Shown here piece after piece: positions 33,301-42,631 of a DNA stretch of 64,000 nucleotides. A model generated the notes under the pieces. It searched no databases. It was given only the letters and a program-made list of their open reading frames with translations, and was not told the DNA's origin. The stretch is from Aptenodytes patagonicus (Eukaryota; Chordata; Aves; Sphenisciformes; Spheniscidae), in contig NC_134970.1 of assembly GCF_965638725.1 (NCBI RefSeq), positions 2,237,001-2,301,000 of the forward strand, written 5' to 3'. The translations under genes were made by a program, and so were the position numbers. Numbering within the stretch: the stretch's first letter is position 1; every line of letters starts with the position of its first letter.

Positions 33301-36300
33301 CCAAGAAGGCCAATGGCATCCTGGCCTCTATCAGAACTAGTGTGGCCAGCAGGAGTAGGGAAGTGATCGTGCCCCTGTACTCGGCCCTGGTGAGGCCGCA
33401 CCTCGAATACTGTGTTCAGTTTTGGGCCCCTCACTACAAGAAGGACGTCGAGGGGCTGGAGCGTGTCCAGAGAAGGGCAACGAGGCTGGTGAAGGGTCTG
33501 GAGAACAAGTCCTATGAGGAGCGGCTGAGGGAACTGGGACTGTTTAGCCTGGAGAAAAGGAGGCTGAGGGGAGACCTCATCGCTCTCTACAACTACCTGA
33601 CAGGAGGTTGTAGCGAGGTGGGGGTCGGTCTCTTCTCCCACGTAACAAGCGACAGGACGAGAGGAAACGGCCTCAAGTTGTGCCAGGGGAGGTTTAGACT
33701 GGACATGAGGAAAAATTTCTTTACTGAGAGAGTGGTTAAAGATTGGAACAGGCTGCCCAGGGAAGTGGTTGAGTCCCCATCCCTGGAGGTATTTAAAAGA
33801 CGTGTAGATGAGGCGCTTAGGGACATGGTTTAGTGGGCATGGTGGTGCTGGGTTGGACTCGATGATCTTAGAGGTCTTTTCCAACCTTAATGATTCTATG
33901 ATTCTAGATTTTAACTGAAGCTCTTTCAGGAAGCATCAAAGGCTTACTCCTTAGCAGAATTATCCGATTTGAGGATTCACAGAGGAAGGAAAAAATAGGT
34001 ATTTTGAAGACAGAGAGGAGGCAGCAAGAAAGACACAGGAGATGATAGGCACCTCTGCATTCAGGAGTGGGCTTGCTCCAGACTCCCCGGTGTTGATCTC
34101 CTGCAATACACTGAAGAATGGCCGGTCCAACAAGGGTGAAGCCATCATTGCATTTATAAGCTACAGTGGAGCCGTAGACAAAGTCTGTGCCCTTTGTGCC
34201 GTTGTGGATCCCATTTTCAACCGTGGGGGGCTCTTCACAGAGAATGTGAGAAGGCTGTCCTATGGAAGGAATAGCAAGAGTGTCTGAGTACTTCTCCTAA
34301 CTGAAAAGGTGGAGAGGTATATGGGGAGAAGGAGGTACAGCCAAACGCCATTTCAGCAGCAACTGAAAACACTTTGAGCTTTCTTGCTTGGTACTGGACC
34401 TCAGTTACTGCCCGTTAGCCACAACTCCAGGACCTCACCCCATGAAATAAGCCACAGAAGTGCCTAATCAGGCTAGAAGAAATGTTTCAGCCATTTCTTG
34501 CTTCACATAACACTATACACTGACTTCATAACACCTGATTTCAGCATTATACCAAATTGAGCGGACAAAGTTCTAACATCCAATTATCTTCATCTGTCCC
34601 TGGTAACTAGAGAGAGAAAACTTTCCTCCTGTGACCGTTTCTGCTCTTCCCTCGCTCCTTCCACTTTGTCAGCATAATTTCTGAGTTGTATGAGAATATT
34701 GCACCTAAGGCCTCACAGCATGAGTTAGTACTGAAATAATGAATTTTACAGTTGATTGAATTAAGAAGCGCAAGTAAGAGCAGCCCAAAGCCCACCAGCA
34801 AGGCAACTACACCAGCGCAGTTCCAACTATTATCTTAATGGCTCTGTGCGGAGTTTTTCCCTCTTACTTTCACAGTACGGAGATGCTGTATCCCAATCAA
34901 CTCCATTTCCTGATACCACACATTTGGCAGAAGATGACCCCTTTAATTCATACCTAAAGAAAGAGAAGTTTAGTACTTTCCAGAAGACAACCCAGAAACG
35001 GTTCCTCCCCCGCCTCCCCACCACTGCATGCAAGCAAGTTATTAACCAGAAGTTGCCCCTGCTATGAAATGAGATCTGGCCACATCCACGCCACTAAATA
35101 AGGGCACTAATAAGAGCCCAGCTGAAGCAGTTCACTGCATTACCAAGCACACGCATGTTGCCACATGCTCATCTCACTGAGGACATAATACACGGTTTCA
35201 CTGGAGATTTGCACTGGGAAACCAGGGAGGGAGGGGGGTGGTGGATGTTACTGCCTGTGACCCCTGCCTTCTGACCCCCGAGTCGGTCCCTTTTAAGCAG
35301 TGATCCACTCACCCAGGATGACAGGTGAATGTCACAACTGTCTCAAACAGGAAATTATCTGCAATCACATCCCCGTTCTCTATTGTGAGTGGAGTACATT
35401 GCTGTCCTAGAAGAAAAGAAAGCAGTGCAGGAATTACTGCAAACCCAGAGATGGGCATGAACCCAGAGTAACATCTCAAGCGTGTACAGATCACTTGTAC
35501 AGTCAGTCAAGACAGGAGGGGAACAGAGATACTCACGTATACAGAAGTCTGGGTCTGCAGACCAAGTTGTATTACTCAGACAAGTGACAACAGAGGACTT
35601 TCCACTTGCTGCAGTATAACCCGGTTTACACCGATACATCAGCTTAGTTCCAGCGAGAGAGCTGTCACCCACAGCCATTGTTAACTCAGCGAAAGGGAAG
35701 TGTGGAGCAGGACCACAGTAGACTAACAATTGGAGACAAAAGCAAGGTTAGCTACAGAAGAGTACCCAAAGGGTCTGCAATAACAGCAGCGAACGGCCTG
35801 TTTTGGAGTGCACACAACATTTTAACCTGTCTGAATGTCAATGTCTGGGATACAGTTTGCATCCAACCCATTTAGCAAACAGCAGCATATACCACAGTTT
35901 GCTTAACCAGAGAAAAGATGGAGATTGCGTAGCATCTCTGCGTCAAAGATGCTCCTTCACTGACCACCAACCCAGCCTGCAGGACCAGCTGAGCTCAGAA
36001 GCCAAACATCCCCAGCAGGTCTGGAAGCTGGTGAAGCAAGCCTGTCAGGTGTAGAAGGCAGCTTTGTCTCTTCTTTCAGTGCACATTTGGATCATTTGCA
36101 TCACAAATAAATAGCTTCAGGTCTAAATATATAACTGGCCTGGGCTGCCACGCCGAGGACCCAAGCCAGCATGCTCTGCAAGGTTATGGCTACAAGTGCA
36201 CGAAGTTCGGAAGCTGATCTGCTGTCCTGGTTTCGGCAGGGATAGAGTTAATTTCCTTCCTAGTAGCTGGTACAGTGCTGTGTTTTGGATTTAGCATGAG

Positions 36301-39300
36301 AACAAAGTTGATAACGCAGCGATGTTTTAGTTGTTGCTAGGTAATGCTTACACGAGCCAAGGACTTTTCAGCTTCCCATGCTCTACCGACTGAGCAGGCT
36401 GCAGGTGCACAAGAAGCTGGGAGGGGGCACAGCCAAACTGGCCAAAGGGACATTCCATACCATGGGACGTCATGCTCAGTACATAAACTGGGGAAAGCTG
36501 GCCGGGGGGGCCGCTGCTCAGGGACTGGCTGGGCATCGGTCGGCGGGTGGTGAGCAATTGTACTGTGCATCACTTGCTTTGTGTATTATTATTATTATCA
36601 TATTATTATTATCATTTTATTTCAATTATTAAGCTGTTTTTATCTCAACCCACGAGTTTTTCTCACTTGTGCTCTTCCGATTCTCTCCCCCATCCCACCA
36701 GGTGGGGGGAGTGAGCGAGCGGCTGTGTGGTGCTCAGTTGCCGACTGAGGTTAAACCACGACATCTGCCCAACAGCTCTTAGACCTACTTCAGTGCCATT
36801 GCTCAAGGAAATAAATTAATTTGTACTCACTTGGGTCACATGTTGGCAGAGGTGGATTCCAGTTATTGTCTGCTTCACAAGTAACTACACTGCTACCATT
36901 CAATAAGTGACCGGGATTACACTCAAAGGTCACCGTATCTTTATACCTGTGCTCAGTGCCAAAGCCAGATAGCTTTCTCCCATTTTTCACTTCCGGATTT
37001 TTACATCTGACCACTGGAAGTGAAGATAAGACAAAAAGTTTATTACAAGAAGGAAAAGCCTTGCAGTGACACCAGAGGCATTACGCAAGAAGCTTACTTA
37101 AGAGAACTGCCTCTTTTCACTCTTGAGAGAGGCAGGTCCCCAGTGGGGTGCAAGTACTCCACGAACAGAGACGTCATTAAGACACACGTGAGAGCTTCAT
37201 TCTTCATTTGCAGGAAGCCCCGGGCATGAGCAGGGAGAGGGAGGCTTTCTGTGGGCTGAAGAATCGATTAAACCAAGCCCTGCCTCAGACCACGACTTGG
37301 GAGATCACTGCATTAAGCTTTCTGGGAATCCTTTTAGACTCAAATCAACTTTCTCATGTTTGGCAGCCCATCGGGAAAGTACAGATCGGGAGAGGGATGA
37401 GAAACAAAGTCAAAAGAATAAGGAGAGAAAGAAAGCATGTACTTTTGCATGCAGGGGCTGGACCGCTCCATATTCCATCGAAGTTATCGTTCATCGTGCA
37501 GTGAATTGTGGCATCTCCAATAAGATCAAAACCTTTGTTACAGGCGTAGGTTACAGCCATGCCAAAGGTGAAGTCTCTGTCCCCACCGATGAGCTGCCCG
37601 TTCTCGATCACAGGTGGTGGTAAACAGGGAATACCTGCATGGGAAAGCAACAGCGAGAAAACGCACGAACATTTCCATCAAATATGAAACTGAGGTCTAG
37701 CTACTAAAAAACGAAACCAAACCAAAAAAACAACCCAAACAAACAAACAAACAAGCCAAAGAAAAAGCAGGGAAGCAGCCCTAAAGCTGCTCAACCTAAT
37801 CTCAACCTAAAGTCTTGAATGTGCCTTTAAATTCTGAATGTTTTCCAGGGTATTTTTAAATGGATACATGGTAAAACGGCAAAACAGCATCTATTGTCCG
37901 AGAGGAGACACTGCACAAAAGGCCTTCTGGAGGCAATAAACATGGTCTCACCAAGCAGTTTGGGACCCTCACCTACTGGTGACAGCATTTCCTACCTTCA
38001 TCGTGCTAACAAGGACGAGGCCAGAACACCTATTATAGCAGCAAACCATCTAAACTATCAGCAGCTGATGGTCAGGCCGCAGGATACTAAAAAAGCGCAA
38101 ATAGCACCAACAGAACTCTTAGCCTTTCCTTCCCCTTTGAAAATTGAGATTTTGGATGTGCAGTCATGTCTGAAGGCATCCCAGTCCCGGCCAAGCACAG
38201 CTCTTGATAAACAATTCAGCAACGGTTGCCTGACGGAAAACACAGCACAAGTGATGCAGCGTCGGCACCAGCCTGGCAGAAAGCTTGCTGCGCGCCCGTG
38301 CCGGGCAATACCAACCAGCAGCCTCGGGACCTGCTTTTCTCGCAGATCTGACTACAGAGCTGCTGCCAACATCCACAGATCCCCTTTAGTATTTAATTTT
38401 CATTCCCAGCTCCACCGAGAGTGCTTGTTTGGGGGAGGCGTAAGGAGTCAGTCTCTTTAAGGGATAATGGAATTTGCATTCGGTGCCAAGAGGAGAGTAT
38501 CCACCTGCCGTTCCCCAAACTACCAGATCCAGTGTAATAGCTTCGAGGAAGAGATGTACACAAAACATTTAAGATCTGCTTACTCTCACAGTATGGAATG
38601 CTATCCCAAGCAACTTCATTGTCTTTAAGTACACATTGTGCAGATGGCTTCCCAACTAATCGGTACCTAAGAAAAGAAAAGGTTGAATCTCTGAAAAAAG
38701 TGGGGGAAAAAAAAAAAAAAAAACAACTTGGGAAATTCAGAAAGTTTTACAGTTTCTAATGGTATTCTCTGGAGGAGCTGAACCCTAAGGGAAAAACAGC
38801 CAGCCCTCCTATAAAATACAATTTTCTCAATACCTAAAGAAATACAATATATGATGCAGTTAGAGGAAATTTAATACCTGCAGCGGGTGGACACAACCTC
38901 ACAGGAGCGCAAGCAAGGCGGCATCCCCACCCTGAGTCTGTTCAGCTCCGTGCTGTGCAGCGGTAGATCCAAATAGCAACTTATTTTCTGAGCAGAGCTA
39001 GGTGTCACTGACATACCTTAACCGTTCTCTTTCCCTCTCGCTCTGCTCCTGGCATCCCCAGGACACCGCAGCCCTCCTTCCCCAAGACCCCTTGTTAGCT
39101 AAGGCGTGGACAGCCGGACCCATTGCACAACAGCAAACGCTGAATTACTAACGAGCACCGACAGGAAAGGAACAAAATTCTTTGCAAAGCAGCCGAAAAG
39201 CAACCTGCAAGGACCACGCTCTCATGCCCAGAGGATAATCTGTTTTGACAGCAAGAGCAGGAGAGAGCGTGACCCCCATGGCTCCCCGCGCCAAACACCT

Positions 39301-40645
39301 CTAGCCGTGCCTCCGCCTGCCAAGGAAACAGCCACCAGATATTAAAAGCCTCCGAGTCTCCTGCGGGTGCTGTCTCCCAGCCTCAGCTCCGTCGACTCAC
39401 CAGGAGCCTGGCCCAACGCTTACCCCGTGTTACAGCTGTAGGTTATTGTCGCCCCAAACTGGAGGTTGGTCGTGTAGTTAAAGTTGCCATTCATGATGTC
39501 CGGTGGACTGCACGACTTTCCTGGAAGGGCAAGTGATCAGCATTAGCTTTATTTTATAGCATGATAGTGAAACGCATAGTTTCACTATCATGCTGTAAGA
39601 TAGTGACACTGCTGTTCAGTGTCATTACAGACTAATCAACCATTTATCGGGCATCTAACTTCCCTCGTGAGCAAGTACCAGCACTTTCAGAACAGATACA
39701 AGACCCACATTAACTTCTGAGGAACTGAAAGTTAAAACACAAATAGTGACTAAAAGCACAAATAAAGCTAAGGACAAATAAAAAAAGCCAAGGTTTATAC
39801 GCTTACTGAGAAAGGAAACTGATAAAGAGACCAGTGGGCTCAGGGCAGAGGTCTTGGTCCGTAGGGAAACAGCACGAAGGAGAAGGGGACATGGAGGGAC
39901 CCACTGACCGCCCTAGGGCCAGTACAGGTGCATTACCATGGGGACAACAGACTCCCATGGCCTTTTCCACACTGTACCTTGTTTCCGTGCAAATATATTA
40001 TAGCATTTATACTGTATCACCAGGGGGTAAAGCAATTAAGAAGGGCAGAGATCATCTCCCAGAGACTAACGTGGAAAGGGCAACCCCAGGCAGGCACGCA
40101 GGGTGAGGGCTTGTACTCAGCTGCGCTAAAAACAGTAACCCAGGGAGCACCCTTCTCAACTGTGCTGAACCGCAAGTGGGGTCTGGGGTGCAGCAGGGGA
40201 TGCGCCCTCCCCCCCATCCCAGGAGCCCACCACGGGGGAAACCCACCGATGCAGAAGTCGGGGTTCTCCGACCAGAGGGAGCTGGGGAGGCAGGTGATCA
40301 CGGGGGACTTGCCCCTGGCGAGCGTGTACCCCGGGCGGCACTTGTATTTCAGCGTGGCCCCTATGGCATAGGACTCCTCCAGGGGCGCGGAGGGCTCCGC
40401 AAAGACGAACCTCGGCGGCTGCCCGCAGTCACCTGCGGGCAGGGAGGGGGTAATGGTGGGGGAGCTCGCCTTAGCCCTTCCCCACGCCGCCACAGCCCCA
40501 TCCCCACGCCGCCCAGGCCCCCTTTCCCACGCGGACCCATCCCCGCGGAGTCCCATCCCCACGCAGCCCCTTTCCCCCCGTGGCCCCGCTCACCCCAGGC
40601 GCCGGGCAGCGCCAGCAGCACGGCGCAGAGCCAGCCCAGCGCCAT
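30297..40645 (-). CDS. Gene D: eight-CCP regulator with GPI-type C-terminus
   Basis: Thirteen coding exons sum to 1,641 nt (546 residues): signal peptide, CCPs in the order a,k,c,d,a,k,c,c, a 24-nt linker exon and a 44-nt last exon. After the last Cys the protein reads [19 protein letters not shown] then VMNV and stops. A hydrophobic end with no basic residues after it fits a GPI-anchor signal, as in CD55/DAF; chicken RCA is known to include GPI-anchored, secreted and transmembrane members. Expected role: surface control of complement convertases (inferred). CCP7 and CCP8 are identical in protein because of a CR1-linked tandem duplication. The promoter lies in a CpG island. It could instead be called CREG-like; I give no symbol. 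Confidence 0.82.
30586..30609 (-). CDS. Gene D exon 12: short linker
   Basis: A 24-nt phase-1 exon encoding DGANMITV, acceptor CTTTCCAG, donor GTAAGT. It contains small residues fit for a GPI attachment site. Confidence 0.65.
30889..31520 (+). mobile_element. CR1 LINE, internally deleted copy
   Basis: A 5' part (30889-31017) is joined directly to the 3' part (from about 31018), which encodes the [18 protein letters not shown] segment and ends in ATTCTATGATTCTAG. The middle of the reverse-transcriptase region is absent. It is opposite in orientation to gene D. Confidence 0.88.
31018..31969. repeat. Tandem duplication unit (CR1 tail + CCP exon), copy 1
   Basis: Matches 33405-34356 at an offset of 2,387 bp, with few differences. 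It contains the CR1 3' end and gene D exon 11. Confidence 0.88.
31666..31872 (-). CDS. Gene D exon 11: CCP8 (c-type, duplicate of CCP7)
   Basis: Same 207-nt exon at an offset of 2,387 bp, open and with both splice borders kept. Whether both copies are used in mRNA cannot be told from the sequence. Either or both would keep the frame. Confidence 0.75.
31970..33907 (+). mobile_element. CR1 LINE with most of the reverse transcriptase
   Basis: The encoded protein has [49 protein letters not shown] and the catalytic FADD box, then the usual C-terminal [20 protein letters not shown]. At least two frame breaks (near 32180 and near 32640) and the lack of an endonuclease domain show it is dead. The 5' limit is set by a duplication junction at 31969/31970 rather than by insertion. 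The 3' end carries the CR1 tail repeat. High similarity to the neighbouring copy suggests recent duplication. Confidence 0.9.
33405..34356. repeat. Tandem duplication unit (CR1 tail + CCP exon), copy 2
   Basis: Contains the CR1 3' end and gene D exon 10. After GCCATTTCAG the flank is unique, whereas copy 1 continues straight into CR1 sequence there. Confidence 0.88.
34053..34259 (-). CDS. Gene D exon 10: CCP7 (c-type)
   Basis: [17 protein letters not shown] through [11 protein letters not shown], 207 nt, starting with a short QPS linker. Donor is GTGCCT. It has an identical twin at 31666-31872. Confidence 0.8.
34868..34953 (-). CDS. Gene D exon 9: CCP6 3' half
   Basis: [16 protein letters not shown] through WDTASPYCE, 86 nt. 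Confidence 0.82.
35313..35406 (-). CDS. Gene D exon 8: CCP6 5' half (k-type)
   Basis: [17 protein letters not shown] through VTFTCHPG, 94 nt, phase-2 end. Confidence 0.82.
35537..35722 (-). CDS. Gene D exon 7: CCP5 (a-type)
   Basis: [17 protein letters not shown] then [16 protein letters not shown] and WSADPDFCI, 186 nt. It is the closest relative of CCP1, implying an internal a-k-c duplication. Confidence 0.82.
36223..36763 (+). mobile_element. Solo LTR of an endogenous retrovirus
   Basis: It starts TGTCCTGGTTTCGGCAGGGA, ends ACCACGACA (TG to CA) and is flanked by TCTGC on both sides, a 5-bp target duplication that fits ERVL- or ERV1-like elements. There is no internal region: a solo LTR fossil, 541 bp, in an intron of gene D, in the opposite orientation to the gene. 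Confidence 0.88.
36831..37013 (-). CDS. Gene D exon 6: CCP4 (d-type)
   Basis: [17 protein letters not shown] through [10 protein letters not shown], 183 nt, donor GTGAGT. A solo LTR begins 67 bp into the following intron. Confidence 0.82.
37443..37634 (-). CDS. Gene D exon 5: CCP3 (c-type)
   Basis: [17 protein letters not shown] through [11 protein letters not shown], 192 nt, donor GTACAT. Confidence 0.82.
38584..38666 (-). CDS. Gene D exon 4: CCP2 3' half
   Basis: [16 protein letters not shown] through WDSIPYCE, 83 nt, donor GTAAGC. Confidence 0.82.
39424..39520 (-). CDS. Gene D exon 3: CCP2 5' half (k-type)
   Basis: [18 protein letters not shown] through ITYSCNTG, 97 nt, ending inside a Gly codon. 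Confidence 0.82.
39558..39594. repeat. Perfect 16-bp inverted repeat
   Basis: AGCATGATAGTGAAAC and its exact complement are separated by GCATA, in the intron between gene D exons 2 and 3. A second, smaller inverted repeat (TGACACTG, spacer CTGTT, CAGTGTCA) lies just after it near 39604-39624. Confidence 0.8.
40247..40432 (-). CDS. Gene D exon 2: CCP1 (a-type)
   Basis: [16 protein letters not shown] then [16 protein letters not shown] and [10 protein letters not shown], 186 nt, donor GTGGGT. Confidence 0.82.
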
Positions 40646-40900
40646 GGCCGCTGCCGGCCCCGGTCCCGGTCCCGCTCCCGCTCCCGGTGCCGATGCCGAT
40701 GCCGGCTCCGCGGGGCAGCGCGCAGCGATGCGCAGCGCGGCGGCACGGCCCCTTCCGGGGCGGGCGGAGGCCGGGCTCTCCCCGGAGTCTCGTCACCGCT
40801 GCGGAACGGCGCGGGGGTTACGGCTGTTGAAGGTAAACGGGGGCTTTGGCCGCGCCGAGTCCCACGGGGCTCCGGGACGATGCCCCCCGCGGTGGTCAGC
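40470..40900. promoter_or_regulatory. CpG island at the gene D promoter
   Basis: GC- and CpG-rich stretch covering exon 1 and the upstream flank. It includes a tandem GGTCCCGGTCCCGCTCCC-like purine/pyrimidine run. No TATA box seen. Confidence 0.65.
40594..40645 (-). CDS. Gene D exon 1: signal peptide
   Basis: [18 protein letters not shown], 52 nt, phase-1 end at GTGAGC. It is a compact secretory signal inside a CpG island. Confidence 0.82.
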
Positions 40901-42150
40901 GGGCGCGGCGGCTCCCACGGCGCGGCCGCTTTCTCCTTTGTCGGGTACGAAATGATGCCGCTTAACAACCGAGAAGCAGCAAAACGCAGGCGGCTGGCGC
41001 TGGGGCCAGGTCTCTTTGCCGTGTTTCCCCAACGGCCTCTCCTGCCCCGTCCGGTGACGCGGAAAGGGTTCACCTTAGCGGTGAATCACCCAGCACGCAA
41101 TCTTAATGACTTATCCTGAGCGATGCTGTGAACGCGGGGGAGTGTCTGCCTTGCGAGGGATGCTTGTTTTCAGTCGGTCCACCCCATCGCCCTACCCTTG
41201 GTCCTCAACCCAAGGACAGCCTAAGGCTGCCTGGAAGAGCGCTTGTCCTACGGCCACGCTGTGTTGCACCATGCCTACATCTTCTCTCCATTGCACCTCT
41301 CCCTCTGCATCAGCTAGGAGAGGCTTAGGGCATGCTGGGGGTACCACTTAGCACCCCTGGAACAGCCCCTGCTGACTCCAGCCCCCTGTTCGAAAGGATG
41401 ATCGGAAGGGGACGGTGAGGGATGGCAGCCGGGGCATGGGGCAGCTCAGGCGCTCAGATGGCCGTTGCTGCTCCCTCTCCTCAATGCAATATCAGGATTG
41501 CATTCGTCAGCACAAGCTGACGGAAATGTGCTGCGTCCCAGTTCGATAACAAATATGATAGCAGAATCAGATAACTGCGCAGCACCTTTCTGTCCTACCT
41601 GTAGCACTGCCTGTCTTTTGCCAGAACACCAATAAATTCCATCTCTTTGCAAACACCAATAAAGCAGGAAGGCAATTTTTACAGCTTCCGTATTACCGCT
41701 ATTAAGTTTGTTCCCATGTCAAAACAAGGAGTACAAGCCAGCAAACACCAAGGGGGAGCAGCTAATTTAATCCTCTGAACTCCTTGCTGAAGCTGCAGCC
41801 TGTTTTTTTGCGTAGAGAATACGGCCGGTGCAGGAATACTCGTGGACGGCCGAGGGAAGGTTATACCTGGAGAGGAGTGCACACCTTCCCCGATACTGCC
41901 CTGGTGCTGCCCGGGGTGGAAATGGGCTCCGCTCGAGCAGTGGCACCTCACCTCTGTCATTGTGGTTCCCGGGAAAGGCCAGGTGCTCTGCTACAAACAA
42001 CAGTGCAACAGGACAGCAGCAATTATCTGAGCAGCAATTATCTGAGCAGCTGAGTACATCCGGCAAACAATGACACTGCAAAACCATTTAAAGTGCTCTA
42101 TGAGAAGGTTTGATTAGCAAATAATAAAAAAAAATCCAAGCCAGGATACT
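40901..42150. other. Intergenic DNA between genes D and C
   Basis: No CCP exon, tRNA or clear repeat was found. A short direct repeat of CAGCAATTATCTGAG occurs near 42018-42050. Confidence 0.4.
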
Positions 42151-42173
42151 AGTGTTGCTTATTTCACATTCCT

Positions 42174-42179
42174 TTTATT
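42174..42179 (-). terminator. Poly(A) signal of gene C (long form)
   Basis: AATAAA on the minus strand, about 450 bases past the stop, in an AT-rich tail. Confidence 0.65.
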
Positions 42180-42626
42180 TACAAAACAGTTTTACTATAA
42201 ATACTGCAATTTTCACACTCGTATCTGCACACTAGTAAAGGAACCTCAGTAAAAAAGTAGTTTAAAAAATACAAGTAAATCTTGCAAGGTTGTGCAAAGA
42301 GGGTGTTTGCTATGAAATTATTTTCCTACTGGAAAGAAACGTTTACTGAATTTTTAAAGCCTCACTTTAAGAGCTGCAAAAATAGTTTTTTCATACTAAA
42401 ACAAACAAAAAAGTAGGCATTGAACCCATAAGGAGCTGAATTTGAAGTATGTTTGATTTTCCTGCTTTTTTACAAAGAAATTCTTGATTGTGAAGCCAGA
42501 CGCTTGACTTCAGGCTGCCTTATTGCACTTAGAACTCCATCCCTGACAATGTCAGGAGTTGGTGTAGCAACTCTCCCTTCTCTCCAACCAGCTTTGTGCC
42601 GCTAAGGATGCTACAGCCGCCGGCAT
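42180..42626 (-). other. 3' UTR of gene C
   Basis: AT-rich sequence between the stop and AATAAA, without coding signs. Confidence 0.55.
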
Positions 42627-42631
42627 TCATC
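42627..42631 (-). CDS. Gene C exon 15: last two bases of Gly codon and stop
   Basis: The acceptor CCCTGTTGCAG leads to GA TGA, so the protein ends QAPDG. The rest of the exon down to the poly(A) site is 3' UTR. Confidence 0.6.

Noticed and set aside
40176-40955. 259-codon plus-strand open frame over the gene D start
   Set aside because: It is the shadow of CCP1 and a CpG island. Composition-driven, no domain.
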